Counted from the stretch's first letter, positions 30,852-42,724 are shown. The stretch is DNA of 64,000 nucleotides from Anomaloglossus baeobatrachus (GCF_048569485.1 NC_134355.1:562147642-562211641); one strand, 5' to 3'. Made by a program: numbers and translations. Notes: a model not told the origin generated them from the letters alone.

Positions 30852-31320
30852 GAGCCTGTCTGTGCGGTCGGCCGGCCGCCTGTCTGTGCGGTCGGCCGGC
30901 CGCCTGTCTGTGCGGTCGGCCCGCCACCTGTCTGTGCGGGCGCCCCCCTGCCGCCTGTCTGTGCGGGCGCCACCCGCCTCCTGTCTGTGCGGGCGCCCCC
31001 CGCCGCCTGTCTGTGCGGGCGCCCCCCTGCCACCTGTCTGTGCGGGCGCCCCCCTGCCGCCTGTCTGTGCGGGCGCCCCCCTGCCGCCTGTCTGTGCGTG
31101 CGCCCCCCTGCCGCCTGTCTGTGCGGGCGCCCCCCGCCGCCTGTCTGTGCGGGCGGCCCGCCGCCTCATTGTGCGGGCGGCCGGCCGCCTCTCTGTGCGG
31201 GCGGCTGGCCGCCTCTCTGTGCGGGCGGCCCGCCGCCTGTCTGTGAAGGCGGGCGGCCGGCCGCCTGTCTGTGAAGGCGACCGGCCGCCTCACTGTGCGG
31301 GCGACCGGCCGCCTCACTGT
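30852..31320. repeat. GC-rich minisatellite, ~27-bp unit
   Basis: About 17 diverged units of CCGCCTGTCTGTGCGGGCGC type, with blocks of CGGCCGGC variants at both ends. Confidence 0.9.
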
Positions 31321-31567
31321 GGCTGCCTGCGTGTCCGCGCTGGAGGCCCGCCGGCTGCCTGCGTGTCCGCGCTGGAGGCCCGCCGGCTGCCTGCGTGTCC
31401 GCGCTGGAGGCCCGCCGGCTGCCTGCGTGTCCGCGCTGGAGGCCCGCCGGCTGCCTGCGTGTCCGCGCTGGAGGCCCGCCGGCTGCCTGCGTGTCCGCGC
31501 TGGAGGCCCGCCGGCTGCCTGCGTGTCCGCGCTGGAGGCCCGCCGGCTGCCTGCGTGTCCGCGCTGA
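31321..31567. repeat. GC-rich minisatellite, 32-bp unit
   Basis: About eight nearly identical head-to-tail units of CTGCCTGCGTGTCCGCGCTG plus GAGGCCCGCCGG. High unit identity implies recent expansion or homogenisation. Confidence 0.93.
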
Positions 31568-32744
31568 ATGGGTGTGGATGGGGAGTGGATATGGGCGTGA
31601 CTGTGAAATGGGTGTGGTTAGGGGGCGTGGCCTAAAAATTTGCCGCGGCACGCTACGCGCGCCGCAAACTTTGTCCCTCTTTTCCTTCTTTAAAAGTTGG
31701 GAGGTATGCCAAAACCAGGTAATCAAAATCCTAGGAACACTTTGCACCACACCCACCAGACACACCAGTGGACGGCCTGAGTGGAATAGGGTCGCCCACT
31801 TGGGGTGTTGGTAAGGGGAGGTCAGGAGTGTCAGGAGAAGGACAGAGTAGTGTTGTAAGGGAAGGAGAGAGGAGGTCAGTAGCCGGGCTCCTTGGCAGTA
31901 CTAGTAGCAGACGTTGGTCTGGGCCTGGTAGGAGCTGGAACCCCGGTCGCAGGGGATCGTGACAAGGGGCATGGTATTGTTGTGGAGGACAGCCGGCGAC
32001 CTTGTACCATCACCGGGATGGGGCCAGGGCATGACGGGGTACGTGGACCCTAGGTCAGGGAGTAGCTTCAGGCAACCTGACAATTTACCCGATGAGAACT
32101 GAGCCTTCAAGATCCGCTCTCCACCCGCTCCAAAATCAGGGTACTAGCGCAATAAGGGGGATAGGACTTTCCACTAAAATGGTCCAAGAAATCCCAAGCG
32201 TGAACCCTGAGAACAAGCTCCCTCAGTTAGCCACACTGGGGAGCGGGACCCGATTAGTTTCAAGCTATAGGGACCAACTAGAAGAGAACAAGGTGCCAAG
32301 GGAAAGGTCATAGATCAACAGGCAACACCAGCAAAAACGGAACCCAAATGTGCTCCCCCTTAGCGGCAGCGGTGTCCATAACTTTGGTTTACTACATTGT
32401 CGGTGTCAGCTTTATGGATTGAGTGAGTACACAAGTGACCCCTACTTCCCCAACGGCACATCCCGTCACCATCACCGAGTCCCGGGGCATCCCCCCTACC
32501 CGTGGAGGGGTTAAACACCTGGCTGCCCACTCCATCACCACCAGATACTCCCAGCTGCAGCGGTGGTACTCCACCCTACCACACACAGTGGGTGGCGTCA
32601 CGAACTTTTCAATACACCATCCCCTGTAAATACCCCCCTTTTATTCGAGTAGCCGCATGATACCTCCCCCGGGTCCGGACGTTCCCTCGAGCCACCGCGG
32701 ATCCGGATCCGAGCAGCCCAGGCTGCTGACGTGGGGGTGGCACA

Positions 32745-34044
32745 TGAGGATCTCCATAGCTCAGTAAAATGGGGTCGTCATGGTGACGACCCAAGCATAC
32801 TATGGCAGCGATCGGGTCCCTGTGATCGCATTACAGGGACTCGATCGCCAGGGAGAGTTAAGCGTTTCCTCTCCCTGTCTTCTGAATTCTGCGATCGCAC
32901 TGATCGCAGCATTCAGGGGTTTAAACTGGCAGGGGCGGCGCGGGCACCGCTCTGGGCAGTGAGATCTATAACATCAGCCAGAGACCCTGCGGCGGTTGTG
33001 GAGGTACAGCGCCTGAACCCCCGCGATCGTCATGACTAAAAAAGCACAAAAAGAAGCAGGAAGAACACACAACTGACAAAACGTGCAAACGCAATAAAAA
33101 ATGCACGCTTTTTTCCTGCCAAAACATGCTTTTCATATGCAGAAAAGAAGTACATAAAAAAGCAACATGGGCACACAAAATTACTCCAATTGGGCTCTCT
33201 AGTAAGATTTTTGCTGGAAGGTATGCCACTGCTCGTCATGAATGTGAATGTGATGAGTGGGGGACGCCACACCACTTTCCTGCCTGCGCTCATCCTCGGT
33301 AATTTGTTGAAATTGGTGAAAATGTCAAAAAAACACCAAAAGTCAGAAAAGCCTATATATTGCGCAAAAGAAGATGCACATTTTCAAATATTTTTTCTCC
33401 AGTTTTCCAGCGTAAAAACTTTGATAAACCTGGGTTTGTAACTTTCACATCAAATTATGTCTGAGATCAGCGCAGGAAACGCTGTTTGTCATCTAAGGAT
33501 ACATTATTGCATTATATAGCAACACAGTGCAGCAGAAAGGAAAATTATTTGTGCATGCTACTAATGTTATTTCTTAAAGACAGAAAACAATATAAAAAAT
33601 AATAATATTTCTCTCCTATAGCTAGACTGGAGATTTTAGCTGTTTGTGGATTGCAGGACTAGTATTGGGCAATGTGTGGCCTCTAGTGGTCATCAGGAGC
33701 AGTGCACTCAATGCTTGGCAGCTCTGTACAATTGTACAGAATAGCTACTGTATGAAATTCACATGTCCTTTCATGAATGCAGCTTCCATGTATGGAAATT
33801 AGACATCTGAGCCTCGAGTGTAGCAGAAAATCAAGTGAGCAATGTTTCCAATGATAAATTTCAATGTAGAATTGGAAAATCAAGTCATCTGAGTGACTTC
33901 AAACAAAGCATGGTCGTCAGTGGTATACCAGCAGGGGCAAGTGTTTTAAATACTGCCAACCTTTCGATATTTTTCATACAGTGTTGAGAGTTTATCAAGA
34001 ACAGTCTGATCAAAAAAATCCAGCCAAATGGGATCCTGTGGATG
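32745..34044. other. No gene seen; MITE-like pieces
   Basis: The segment 32745-33010 has paired GCGATCG and CAGGGACTCGATCGCC motifs and may be a hairpin repeat fragment. 33030-33185 resembles the 'GTGCACACG' hairpin family. The remainder is AT-rich and unassigned. Confidence 0.4.
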
Positions 34045-34314
34045 AAAACGAAACAACTGGAACCTCAAGACCCACCTCTTCCAACAAGCCTACAACCTAC
34101 AATAGCCCTCAGTCCAGTAGACCACTGCGCAACCAGCTCTGTCCTCACCTATTATACCATCACCCATTCCCTGTAGACTGTGAGCCCTCGCGGGCAGGGT
34201 CCTCTCTCCTATACCAGTCTGTCTTGTACTGTTAATGATTGTTGTACGCATACCCTCTTTCACTTGTAAAGCGCCATGGAATAAATGGCGCTATAATAAT
34301 AAATAATAATAATA
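34045..34314 (+). mobile_element. L2-like LINE 3' end
   Basis: The translation begins NLKTHLFQQAYN, the classic ORF2 C-terminus of L2/CR1-type LINEs. A 3' UTR with GAGCCCTCGCGGGCAGGG and GTAAAGCGCCATGGAATAAA follows, ending in (AATAAT)n. The same tail occurs on the minus strand at 59160-59337. Confidence 0.78.
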
Positions 34315-35646
34315 ACTGGTCCATGAACGAGGTCAGGTCAGAGGAGGATGTCAAGAATCATAACAAAGAGGAGGCAAAAAGTCAGCTAAATTGCAGTTGA
34401 ATACAATACTCCAACTAAAGTGTCGAAACACACAACTAGCTGTACCTCAACTTGGATGGCAATTTCTGACAAATCAAGCACTTTTTTCCTCTGCTTATAA
34501 AAAAAAAATCTGATATGTCCGTGATTTTTTTGAAACTGGAGAAATCTGTAAATATTAAGACTGTCAGTCAATCCAAAAGGTTAATAAACCTGAAACTTGA
34601 ATATTTCAAATGAACCTGTCAGTTGGTACATGGTGCCCAAAGCAAGCAGCGGGCAGGGAGAAGCCACCTGAAACCCCCTTGTCTGACTAGTCTACAACGT
34701 GATGTCATTCCCCGGCAGCTTTTAAAGCATGTTTTTCTCTGAAACGCCGGCCGCAGAATTCGAGTCAAATATACCTGGCTGAGATAATAGAGCAAGTGGC
34801 ATATACTTGACAGACTGGGCAACATGTATCAGCTGACAGGTTCAATCTAAGAAGGTACAAGAGAGATTTTCATCAGAAATAAATTGCCAAATAATTGTGC
34901 ACACAGTGTAGTTAAACACTGGTAGAGCCAGTCCGCCATCAGGGCATTAATGCCGATACTGGTTTATAGGGCCTGGTGAAAGGGGGGTTATCTATATCAT
35001 GCATATAACACACCCGGACACATGGGTAGTGAAAAAGGGACTGCACTCTATAGAAGCCTGTACAGACTAAAAGGCCATAGCCGCACAACTAAAAAAAAAC
35101 ACTTTGGAGCTGGCTCTCCAAAAAGGCAATCAAAGGGCTTCTCGTGCCTGCTGAAGGACCTGAGAGGCAGCCACTATACATTGCCAACAAGGAACGAGGA
35201 AGGTGTGCAGGAACAAACACAAATCCAGAGTGAGATGAACTGAAGGTACTGTCTAAAGTACTAGGAAGAGAAACTGGGTTGGAAAACAAAACCAACGTAA
35301 AGCAGGCACTGAACTGGTGTTTCCTCAAAGGTAAACCCCCTAAACTAAAGGGTTGGAACTCCCTGAGAAAAATCCATTTAGATATATAGCCAATACAAAA
35401 TATATTACAAAGCTATTTATTTTCATGTGTACTATTGATTTGTGAAATAAATTAAAATGAGGGTTACTCTAATTGGCTACAACTTGGTGATAAAACTTTA
35501 TGTGGGGAACTCAGGACGTTATTACTATTTGTGGAGCATTATTTCTTTTGGTGATGCACTCAAAGCATTAATAATTATTGTGAGGAGCTGGCTGAGGACT
35601 AAAGACTATTGGACCAATGGACTTAGAGCTCAGTCTACGGCTCTAA
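34315..35646. other. No gene seen
   Basis: AT-rich sequence without long frames, terminal repeats or tandem arrays that I can support. A sequence CATGTATCAGCTGACAGGTTC near 34825 resembles a MITE end. Confidence 0.4.
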
Positions 35647-35868
35647 GGGGCACTTTGCACACTACGACATCGCAAGCCGATGCTTGCGATGCTGAGCGCG
35701 ATATTCCCCACCCCCGTCGCACATGCGATATCTTGTGATTGCTGGCGTAGCGAACATTATCGCTACGGCAGCTTCACATGCACTCACCTGTCTTGCGATG
35801 TCACACGGCAGGCGGCAAATAGCAGCAGAGGGGCGGAGCAGAGCGGGACTTAAGCATCCCGCCCACAA
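35647..35868. repeat. Truncated Harbinger-type MITE
   Basis: TAA at 35644-35646, then GGGGCACTTTGCACACTACG. The core (GGGGCGGAGCAGAGCGGGAC) is inverted relative to 42153. The right part is missing and a ribozyme-like motif adjoins. Confidence 0.6.
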
Positions 35869-35909
35869 TCCATGATTAAGCCAGTGTAGTTGCGAAACGT
35901 GCGTCGGAT
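35868..35909 (+). ncRNA. Decayed hammerhead ribozyme motif
   Basis: GAAA at 35894-35897 is followed by CGTGCGTC (stem III CGT/GCG, cleavage site GTC). Stem I pairs ATCC (35868-35871) with GGAT (35906-35909). The first core block reads ATGATTA instead of CTGATGA, so it is probably inactive. Confidence 0.4.
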
Positions 35910-36239
35910 GACTCTGTGGGCTCCAACCTAACCCCCTGCCTGTTCCCACGCTGCCACTTTGGTAATGTAACATGCTTTTCTGCTCTCTCACCCTCTCACT
36001 GGGACTTACATTTTAGCCAATGGGCTGGTCCGATAAATGGAAGGGTTGATCCTGGCAGTATAGCAACGTGATATAATTACAGCATTGGTTCAAGCCCGCC
36101 CACCCACCTCTCACTGCTGTCATTTTTACTTTTTAGGTTCTATTGTATTATGTATTGATTGTATCTATGATCATCAATTGGTTTTAACAATTTTTGTATA
36201 TCAATAAAGCCTTTATATTTATCCTATAAAACTCCTTTT

Positions 36240-37365
36240 CCTTGTGTTTAACAGACAGAGCCATGTAGCAGAGCTGAATGGCCGCTGACAGCAGACAGAC
36301 AGAGCCACGCGATCAGAATGAAGTCGGATGAACTTCACCCGACTTCATTGTCATCCCGCAGCTCTGTCTGTGTCATTGCCTGTCTTTCGGTCACCGGTGA
36401 AGGTCTCACCAGTGACCGCAATCCCCTGAGTGACTTAAGTGATCTGCGCTATCAGCGGTGCCGTCACTGAGGTTACCCGCGGCCACAGCAGAAGTCCTCC
36501 AGCTGAGATCTGTGGCCGCGGGTAACCTGAGTGACGTCATCGCTGATAACGCAGATCACTTCAGTCGCTGTGGGGAGCTCACAGAGAGCGGTCGTAGTCT
36601 GTGACCACTCTCTGTCAGCTTCTGATGTAGCAGAGCTGAAAGCGTCGTGGAACCTCTGTGGATTACGTCGGACCTGGAGGGGTATTTGAGGACTTTAATA
36701 AAATGGTGAAAGAAGTTGTTGTTTTTTGTCATTTATTACAAATAAAGGATTTTTTGGATGTGTGTGTTTATTTTCTTTAACTAACAGATTAATTATATAA
36801 GGTATCTTGGGGAGACGCCTGCCATGAATAACCTAGGACTTAATGGCAGCTATGGGCTGCTGCCATTAACTCCTTATTACCTCGATTACCACCGCACCAG
36901 GGCAATTCGGGATGAGCCGGTTACAGTCCCGGGACTGTCACATCTAATGGATGCGGCAATTCCCGGCGGCTGCAGGCTGATATTTTTAGGGTGGGGGGGA
37001 CTCCCCATAACGTCGAGCTCCCCATCCTAAGAATACCAGCCTTCAGCTGTGTGGCTTTACCCTGGCTGGTATCAAAATTGGGGGGGGACCGCACGCTGTT
37101 TTTTTTAATTATTTATTTAACTTCATGATATAGTCCCGCCCACCGGCAGCTGTGATTGGTTGCAGTGAGAGCTGTCACTCATCGTGGGAGCGTGTCTGAC
37201 TGCAACCAATCATAGGCGCCGGTGGGCGGGGAAAGCAGTGAATACGAGACTGAATAATGAGCGACCGGCATTTTCAAAAGAGGAGAAGCTGCCGGAGCAG
37301 TGTGACAGCCGTGCAGCGCTGCGCCAGTGATCGGTGAGTATGAGAGAGGGGGAGAGACCGACATG
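36240..37365 (+). repeat. Interspersed repeat R1, direct copy
   Basis: It shares long blocks with the reverse strand of 46425-48245, for example CTGGTATCAAAATTGGGGGG, ATTCGGGATGAGCCGG, CAGCTGTGTGGCTTTACC and AATAAAGGATTTTTT. Its class is unknown. There is no open frame of interest. Confidence 0.75.
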
Positions 37366-37439
37366 GACAGAGAGAGAGATAGAGACCGAGAGGGAGAGAG
37401 CGACTGACAGAGATAGAGATTGACCGACATTGTGACACC

Positions 37440-37747
37440 TCACTCATTTCCAGTGTTTTCGGAAACATGCGATAAATGTATTTAGAAAAACGTATGTCAC
37501 TAGGATGGTGTGTGCCGTCTGTGTGCTAACCGTTTATTTACCCGCTCCCATGGAGTTGCATTGGAGAGACTCGCGCGAGAAACTCACCAAAACGCAGCAT
37601 GCTGCGATTTTTTTCTCAGTCCGATTTGGACTGAGAAAAAAATAGCAGATGGGAGCTGCATCATTGATTAACATGGGTCCGAGTGCAATGCGAGAATTTC
37701 TCTCATTGCACTCATGTGAGTTAATCGCAAGTGTGAAGCCGGACTAA
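37440..37747. repeat. Right half of a TAA-type MITE
   Basis: It ends CGCAAGTGTGAAGCCGGAC before TAA and includes an internal hairpin CTCAGTCC..GGACTGAG with flanking A-tracts. The left half is not found next to it. Confidence 0.45.
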
Positions 37748-39047
37748 GGGATGCAGACTTTTCCAGCACGGAGCGTTGGTTACTTTGATCTCATTGCTGT
37801 TCTTATTGTCATGTTTTTGTAGATAATTCTTTACTTTGCTTGTCAGTTTAAGATACACAGAAGGCCAGGCACAAGATTGGTAATTAGAGTAAAGAAATCA
37901 TTCCATTACTCTCATTAGTGTCACAGGAGCCTCAATTAAGCCATTATTCTCCCAGCCAATAGTCCCATTATATGGATGGTGATACAGTAGTACACCCAGT
38001 GAAGCCGTAACAACATGGGAACTCACATCCAGTCCTAGTTGAGGGTCTCGGCCTCAGGAAAATACCTCCATCAATTCACAGTTAGCTTTGGGGAGGTGTT
38101 TCTGAGGGGCCAGGTTCAATCCTGGGGGACCGCTTGGGGTACTTAAGACACTGACGAGGGTTGTTGCCAGCTGTAGCGTTGGATACATGTGCTACTGTTG
38201 TGGTATCCATTGTCTGAAGGAGCATAGACTGTGACTGCAGAGCATACCGGTGGGAGATACAAAAGCTGTTGGCCAACCAAAAGTTGGGCGGCAGTGGGTA
38301 TCGGCTGGTGCGGGAGCAGTGGAACTACAGGTCCTGGTTTAGGATCTTGTGGACTGGGGGAATCTCGTTTTGGCTATCTACCCGGATTTGCTGTAAGACT
38401 GTGCACGGTGGAATAAAAATAATTGTATTGGTAACCTGCCTGAGTAATTTCTACAACCCACAACCTCAAATCTTCACAATTATAAAGGGAGAGCTAAAAA
38501 AATTAGTATGTGTGACCCAGTGAGGGTAAATTATTTCTCTTTGGGGCCACTTGCCACATTAATGTTAAGGGGACACTCAGAGGGAATTATTAAAATTTGT
38601 AGCACATTGAAGAGGCTATATTGTTACGGGTACACTCAGGTGGCATTACTACTTTTTAGGGTCTCTTGGAAGCTTTTTTTCTTTATTAAATGGCCACTTT
38701 GCAGGGGTACAAACGCTATTATAACCATTGAAGGAGCCCATTAGGGGCATTATTACTTTCTAAGGTACAAACAGAGGATGCTCATTTTATGGAGGGCTCA
38801 AAGGGATTAAAAATTTCTATGGGCTATTTCACTGCTAGAGTGTACTAAGGGGCCTATTTATGTAAGAGGCACAGGGGTGGGCATTATTATTATGTGGGAC
38901 ACTTAAGAGAAACAGTAACCATGCAACACAGCAATTGCAAGAATAGAAACAAATAGGGCAGTAACAGGATCAGCATTGGGGTATCAATAGAATGGAGAGT
39001 TTGTGTAAGTGGTGGGTGCTGGAACTGTGATAAGTTAAATGTGTCTG
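37748..39047. other. Unassigned repeat and decayed minisatellite
   Basis: 38060-38520 holds an LTR-like stretch with AATAAAAATAATTG near 38411 but no defined ends. 38540-38900 is a strongly decayed array with recurring GGGGCATTATTACT/GGGACACT units. No gene seen. Confidence 0.4.
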
Positions 39048-40198
39048 TGTGCCGCCCCCACGCCTGTAGCAGCCGAGCTGCTCGGATCCAGACCCGCTGT
39101 GTGGCTCGAGGGATCTTCCAGACCCGGGGGTCACGCGGACACGCCAAATGAAAAGGGGGCGTAGTTATACGGACTTGGCCGTATTCAGTTTGTGTCGCCA
39201 CCCACGGTGTGTGGTGAAAGGTGGCACCACCGCTGCTGTTGTGGGACACCCCGGGGGAGATGTAATGGCAGCTGGATGTTAACCCCTCCGTGGGTAGGGA
39301 TGGTTGCCCCGGGGCCCAGTGGCTCTGTGCAGGGAATGGCGATGGTAGGGGCCTGCGCGCCCGGACATACCACAGGATGTTTGGTTACTCACAGTTGAAT
39401 AAATCACAGGAGTCTTTTGGTAAAACAAGGTGCTGATGGCCGGCCGCCGCGGCCGGTTGTACTCCGGTCCCCCACCCGGGCTGGTGGTCGCTGTCTTTTC
39501 CCTCTGCACTGTTTTTGCTTGTGTTGGACTTCCTGGTATGGAACACGGGAGTCCGCTCCCGGCTTGTTGTGTACCTGAGGAGCTGTGCCCGCTGACGCTG
39601 ACCTGTGGGATCTATCGGGCCCTGGCGGTTGCCCTATCCCTCTCTGTGGGTGGTTGTCTGCTTTTGGGACTTTGGTTGGGATAGGACCTAAAATCCTGCC
39701 CTCAATTGCTTAATTAGCTAGGCCGTTGGTTCCGGTCCTGGCTTCAGGGTCCAAGTACCCCCTCTGTGCACGGTTTCTGAGTCGGTTCTCCGGTGTCGGT
39801 ACCGGCGGGCTCCAACCCTGTCCCGGTCCACCTCGGATCTGCGGCTACTGTCTTCCCGTCGCCTGCTGACGGAGACCACCGTCTGCCACCTAGCCAAGGC
39901 ACCAGAGCTCCGACCCTGGTGCCTGTCAACTTGAGCTTCACCTCCGCTGGAGCTACACCTAGCCCCAGCCTCCACTCCTCTCAACTTGAACTCTCGACTT
40001 CAACTACTGGTTTTCCCGCCCCGGGCTGTCTAGACCCCTAGGTGGGCGTTTTCTAACCACCTGGTCCCGCCCACTGGTGTGCCTGTCTTGCTTTAAGGGG
40101 CGTGGCTAGGGTTTCAGGTCGGCTGTATGTAACCCGGTGAGGGATGGTGTTATCCGGGGACCTCTTGTGTGACTACCTGGTTTTGCCAGGGCGTCAAA
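39048..40198 (-). mobile_element. Solo LTR, family 1, TSD TCTG
   Basis: Plus-strand ends TGTGCCGCCCCC..CCAGGGCGTCAAA. Perfect 4-bp duplication TCTG at 39044-39047 and 40199-40202. Contains GTCGCCACCCACGG, the inverse of the family block. Confidence 0.88.
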
Positions 40199-40247
40199 TC
40201 TGTATTGTAAACTTTGCAGATGATTTGTGGCTGGAAGACGTTTTCAT

Positions 40248-42077
40248 CAGAAGCGTAACTACCGCGGTCGCAGAGGTCATGACTACGATCGGGCCCGGCA
40301 GCTTAGAGGCCCACTCTGCAGATCAGCAAGCAGCTCCTTTCTGTGAGAGGAGCTGCGCTGTTCTAGCACAGACCACGCGGCCGCTACATGACCCGATGCC
40401 GCCGCCGCTGACACCGGGCCCCCCTGCCCATTGACAGCGGTGGCGGCACCGGGCCCCCCTCCCTGTCATCACACACAGCAACCATGAAGAAGCATGGAGC
40501 GGCCCGTGCAGCTCCACGCTCCTTCATTCTCCCTCTGTGCCTGCACGGTGATGTTACTCCTGCGCCTGCTGTGCTCAGAGCACAGAGCGCAGGGCGGGAG
40601 GACGCTGACTGCAGCTTCAGGGGAACGGAGGAGAGGTGATGACGGAGCAGCGGGGGAACGAGGACACGTGAGGACAGCAGCGGGGGAATGAGGAGAGAGG
40701 TAAAAACTTGTTTGTTTTTCGTTTTTTATTTTGTTTGTTTGTTTTAAAATCAGTGCATACCCGGGGGCCGGGGGCTGGGGGGGGCATGGGGGGCTGCCAG
40801 CATTATACATGGAGCATGGGGGGCTTCCAGCATTATACATGAAGCATGGGGGGGCTGCCAGCATTATACACGGAGCATGGGGGGGCTGCCAGCATTATAC
40901 ATGATGAAGCATGGGGGTGGCTTCCAGCATTATACATGGAGCATGGGGGGGAGTGCCAGCATTATACATGGAGCATGGGGGGGGCTGCCAGCATTATACA
41001 TGGAGCATGGGGGGGCTGGCAGCATTATACATGGAGCATGGGGGGCTGCCAGCATAATACATGGAGCATGGGGGGCTGCCAGCATTATACATGAAGCATG
41101 GGGGGGCGCTTCCAGCATTATACATGGAGCATGGGGGGGCTGCTAGCATTATACATGGAGCATGGGGGGCTGCCAGCATTATACATGGAGCATGTGGGGC
41201 TGCCAGCATTATACATAAAGGCATGGGGGGGCTGCCAGCATTATACATGGAGCATGGGGAGCTTGCATTATACATGGAGCATGGGGGGGCTTGCATTATA
41301 CATGGAGCATGGGGGGCTGGCTGCATTATACATAAAGGCATCGGGGGCTGCCAGCATTACACATGGAGCATGGGGGTCTTGCATTATACATGGAGCATGG
41401 GGGGGCTGGCTGCATTATACATAAAGGCATGGGGGGCTGCCAGCATTATACATGGAGCATGTAGGGGGCTTGCATTATACATGGAGCGTGGGGGGGACTT
41501 GCATTATACAAGGAGCAAGGGGGGCTTCCATTATACATGGAGCATGGGGGTCTGGCTGCATTATACATTGAACATGGGGGTCTGGCTACATTATACATGA
41601 AGGCCTGGGGGCTAGCTGCTTTATACATGAAGACCTGGGGGGCTGGCTGCATTATACATGGAGCATGGGGGCTGGCTGCATTATACATGGAGCATGGGGG
41701 GCTGGCTGCATTATACATGGGGGGCTGGCTGCATCATACATGGAGGCCTGGGGTGAATTATAATATATGGAGTACTATGGGGCGCAGGATAATATATGGA
41801 GTACTATGCGGTGAATTATAATACATGGAGAACTATAGGAAATGCATTATAATACATGGAGAACTGTGTAGCTGCATTCTAATATATGAAGGGCTATGTG
41901 GGACTCTTTATACAACATGGAAGGCTATATGGGGGCCATTATAGTATTTGGAGTGCTATATACAAGGGGGGACAAAGATACAAACAGGGGATGGGAAAGT
42001 TTTGTGCTGAGGGAAAAGGGCTCTTTCCCGGGGCCAATCTTTGCACCGGGGCCCATCAACCTCTCGTTACGCCACTG
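40248..42077. mobile_element. hAT-type element with internal minisatellite
   Basis: Ends CAGAAGCGTAACTACC and, inverted, CAGTGGCGTAACGAG fit the hAT terminal consensus. The 8-bp flanks GTTTTCAT (40240-40247) and GTCTTCAT (42078-42085) agree at 7 of 8. No transposase. The interior is dominated by a tandem array at 40770-41755. Confidence 0.78.
40770..41755. repeat. Minisatellite, ~30-bp unit, ~32 copies
   Basis: Unit GCATTATACATGGAGCATGG plus GGGGGCTGCCA. Copies vary in G-run length and lose CCAGCA segments towards the right. A more decayed array (ATTATAATACATGGAG type) continues to ~41960. Frames such as HYTWSMGG in this region are repeat artefacts. Confidence 0.93.
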
Positions 42078-42152
42078 GTCTTCATGGTAATATTTTTACC
42101 TACATCAGTATCATTTAGAGATCTTTTTAATGAAGATTGTTTCATCGTGTTA

Positions 42153-42724
42153 GGGCGGCGTCACATGATACGATCTATCGTGCGATATGTCGTCAGAGTC
42201 ACGGATTCCGTGACGCACATCCGGCATCGTTAGACATATCGTAGCGTGTGACAGCTATGAACGACTGTGAACGAACAAAAATACTCACCTTATCGTTGCT
42301 CGTTGACACGTCGTTCTTTTTCAAAATGTCGTTCCTCCATCTGCGCTCCGGTTGTTCATTGTTCGCAAGGCAGCACACATCGCTCCTTGTGACACCCCGG
42401 GAACAACGAACACAGCTTACCTGCGTCCCGCCGGCAATGCGGAAGGAAGGAGGTGGGCGGGATGTTACGTCCCGCTCATCTCCGCCCCTCCGCTTCTATT
42501 GGCTGGCCGCTGTGTGACGTCGCTGTGACGCCGAACGTCCCTCCCCCTTCAGGAAGAGGAAGTTCGCCGCCCACAGCGACGTCGTCCAGGAGGTAGGTGC
42601 GTGTGACAGTGGGTTAACGACTTTGTGCGCCACGGGCAACTAATTACCCGTGGCGCACAAGCGACGGGGACGGGTACGATCGCTCGTGCGATCGCACGAT
42701 AGATCGTACCGTGTGGCGCTGGCA
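42153..42724. mobile_element. Harbinger-type MITE, TSD TTA
   Basis: TTA at 42150-42152 and 42725-42727. The termini GGGCGGCGTCACATGATACG and its inverse (..GTACCGTGTGGCGCTGGC) differ from the AGCGGGCTTTACACG ends of other copies, but the ~300-bp core is the same. Confidence 0.75.

Larger units (their letters stand above)
28472..31709. mobile_element. TIR element (GCATACCTCCCAAC ends) with nested insertions
   Basis: The left end GCATACCTCCCAAC at 28472 is matched by GTTGGGAGGTATGC ending at 31709, and the host LTR resumes immediately after. The superfamily is not assigned. The interior contains G/C-rich low-complexity sequence, Kolobok-like MITEs (29038-30607) and a second left end of the same family at 30608. 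Confidence 0.65.
30608..31709. mobile_element. Second GCATACC-type element carrying minisatellites
   Basis: Left end GCATACCTCCCAACCGTCCC at 30608. The right end is either shared with, or recombined with, the outer copy at 31709. Most of its length is tandem repeat. The long open frames over it on both strands are repeat artefacts. Confidence 0.6.
28370..32744 (+). mobile_element. Family-1 solo LTR split by a 3.2-kb insertion
   Basis: The 5' part, 28370-28471 (TGTGATGCTCTGGCC..), and the 3' part, 31710-32744 (..GGGGGTGGCACA), together match the intact LTR at 53413-54562 without large gaps. Flanks TAAG and TGAG differ at one base. A TIR element with nested MITEs and minisatellites (28472-31709) separates the halves. 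Confidence 0.8.

Noticed and set aside
30852-31320. CRISPR-like array of repeats
   Set aside because: Vertebrate DNA; units are contiguous with no unique spacers, so it is a minisatellite.
30651-31765. Long open frames on both strands (up to 257 codons) rich in Arg/Pro/Cys
   Set aside because: They lie wholly in GC-rich tandem repeats that keep all frames open. No domain, no splice context, and comparable frames on both strands.
38082-38520. Possible fourth LTR family with AATAAA
   Set aside because: No second copy in the window, and no TG..CA ends or duplication could be fixed.
40846-41821. Open frames with repeated HYTWSMGG-like or APCIMLAA-like peptides
   Set aside because: Shadow translations of the 30-bp minisatellite; unit length is a multiple of three.
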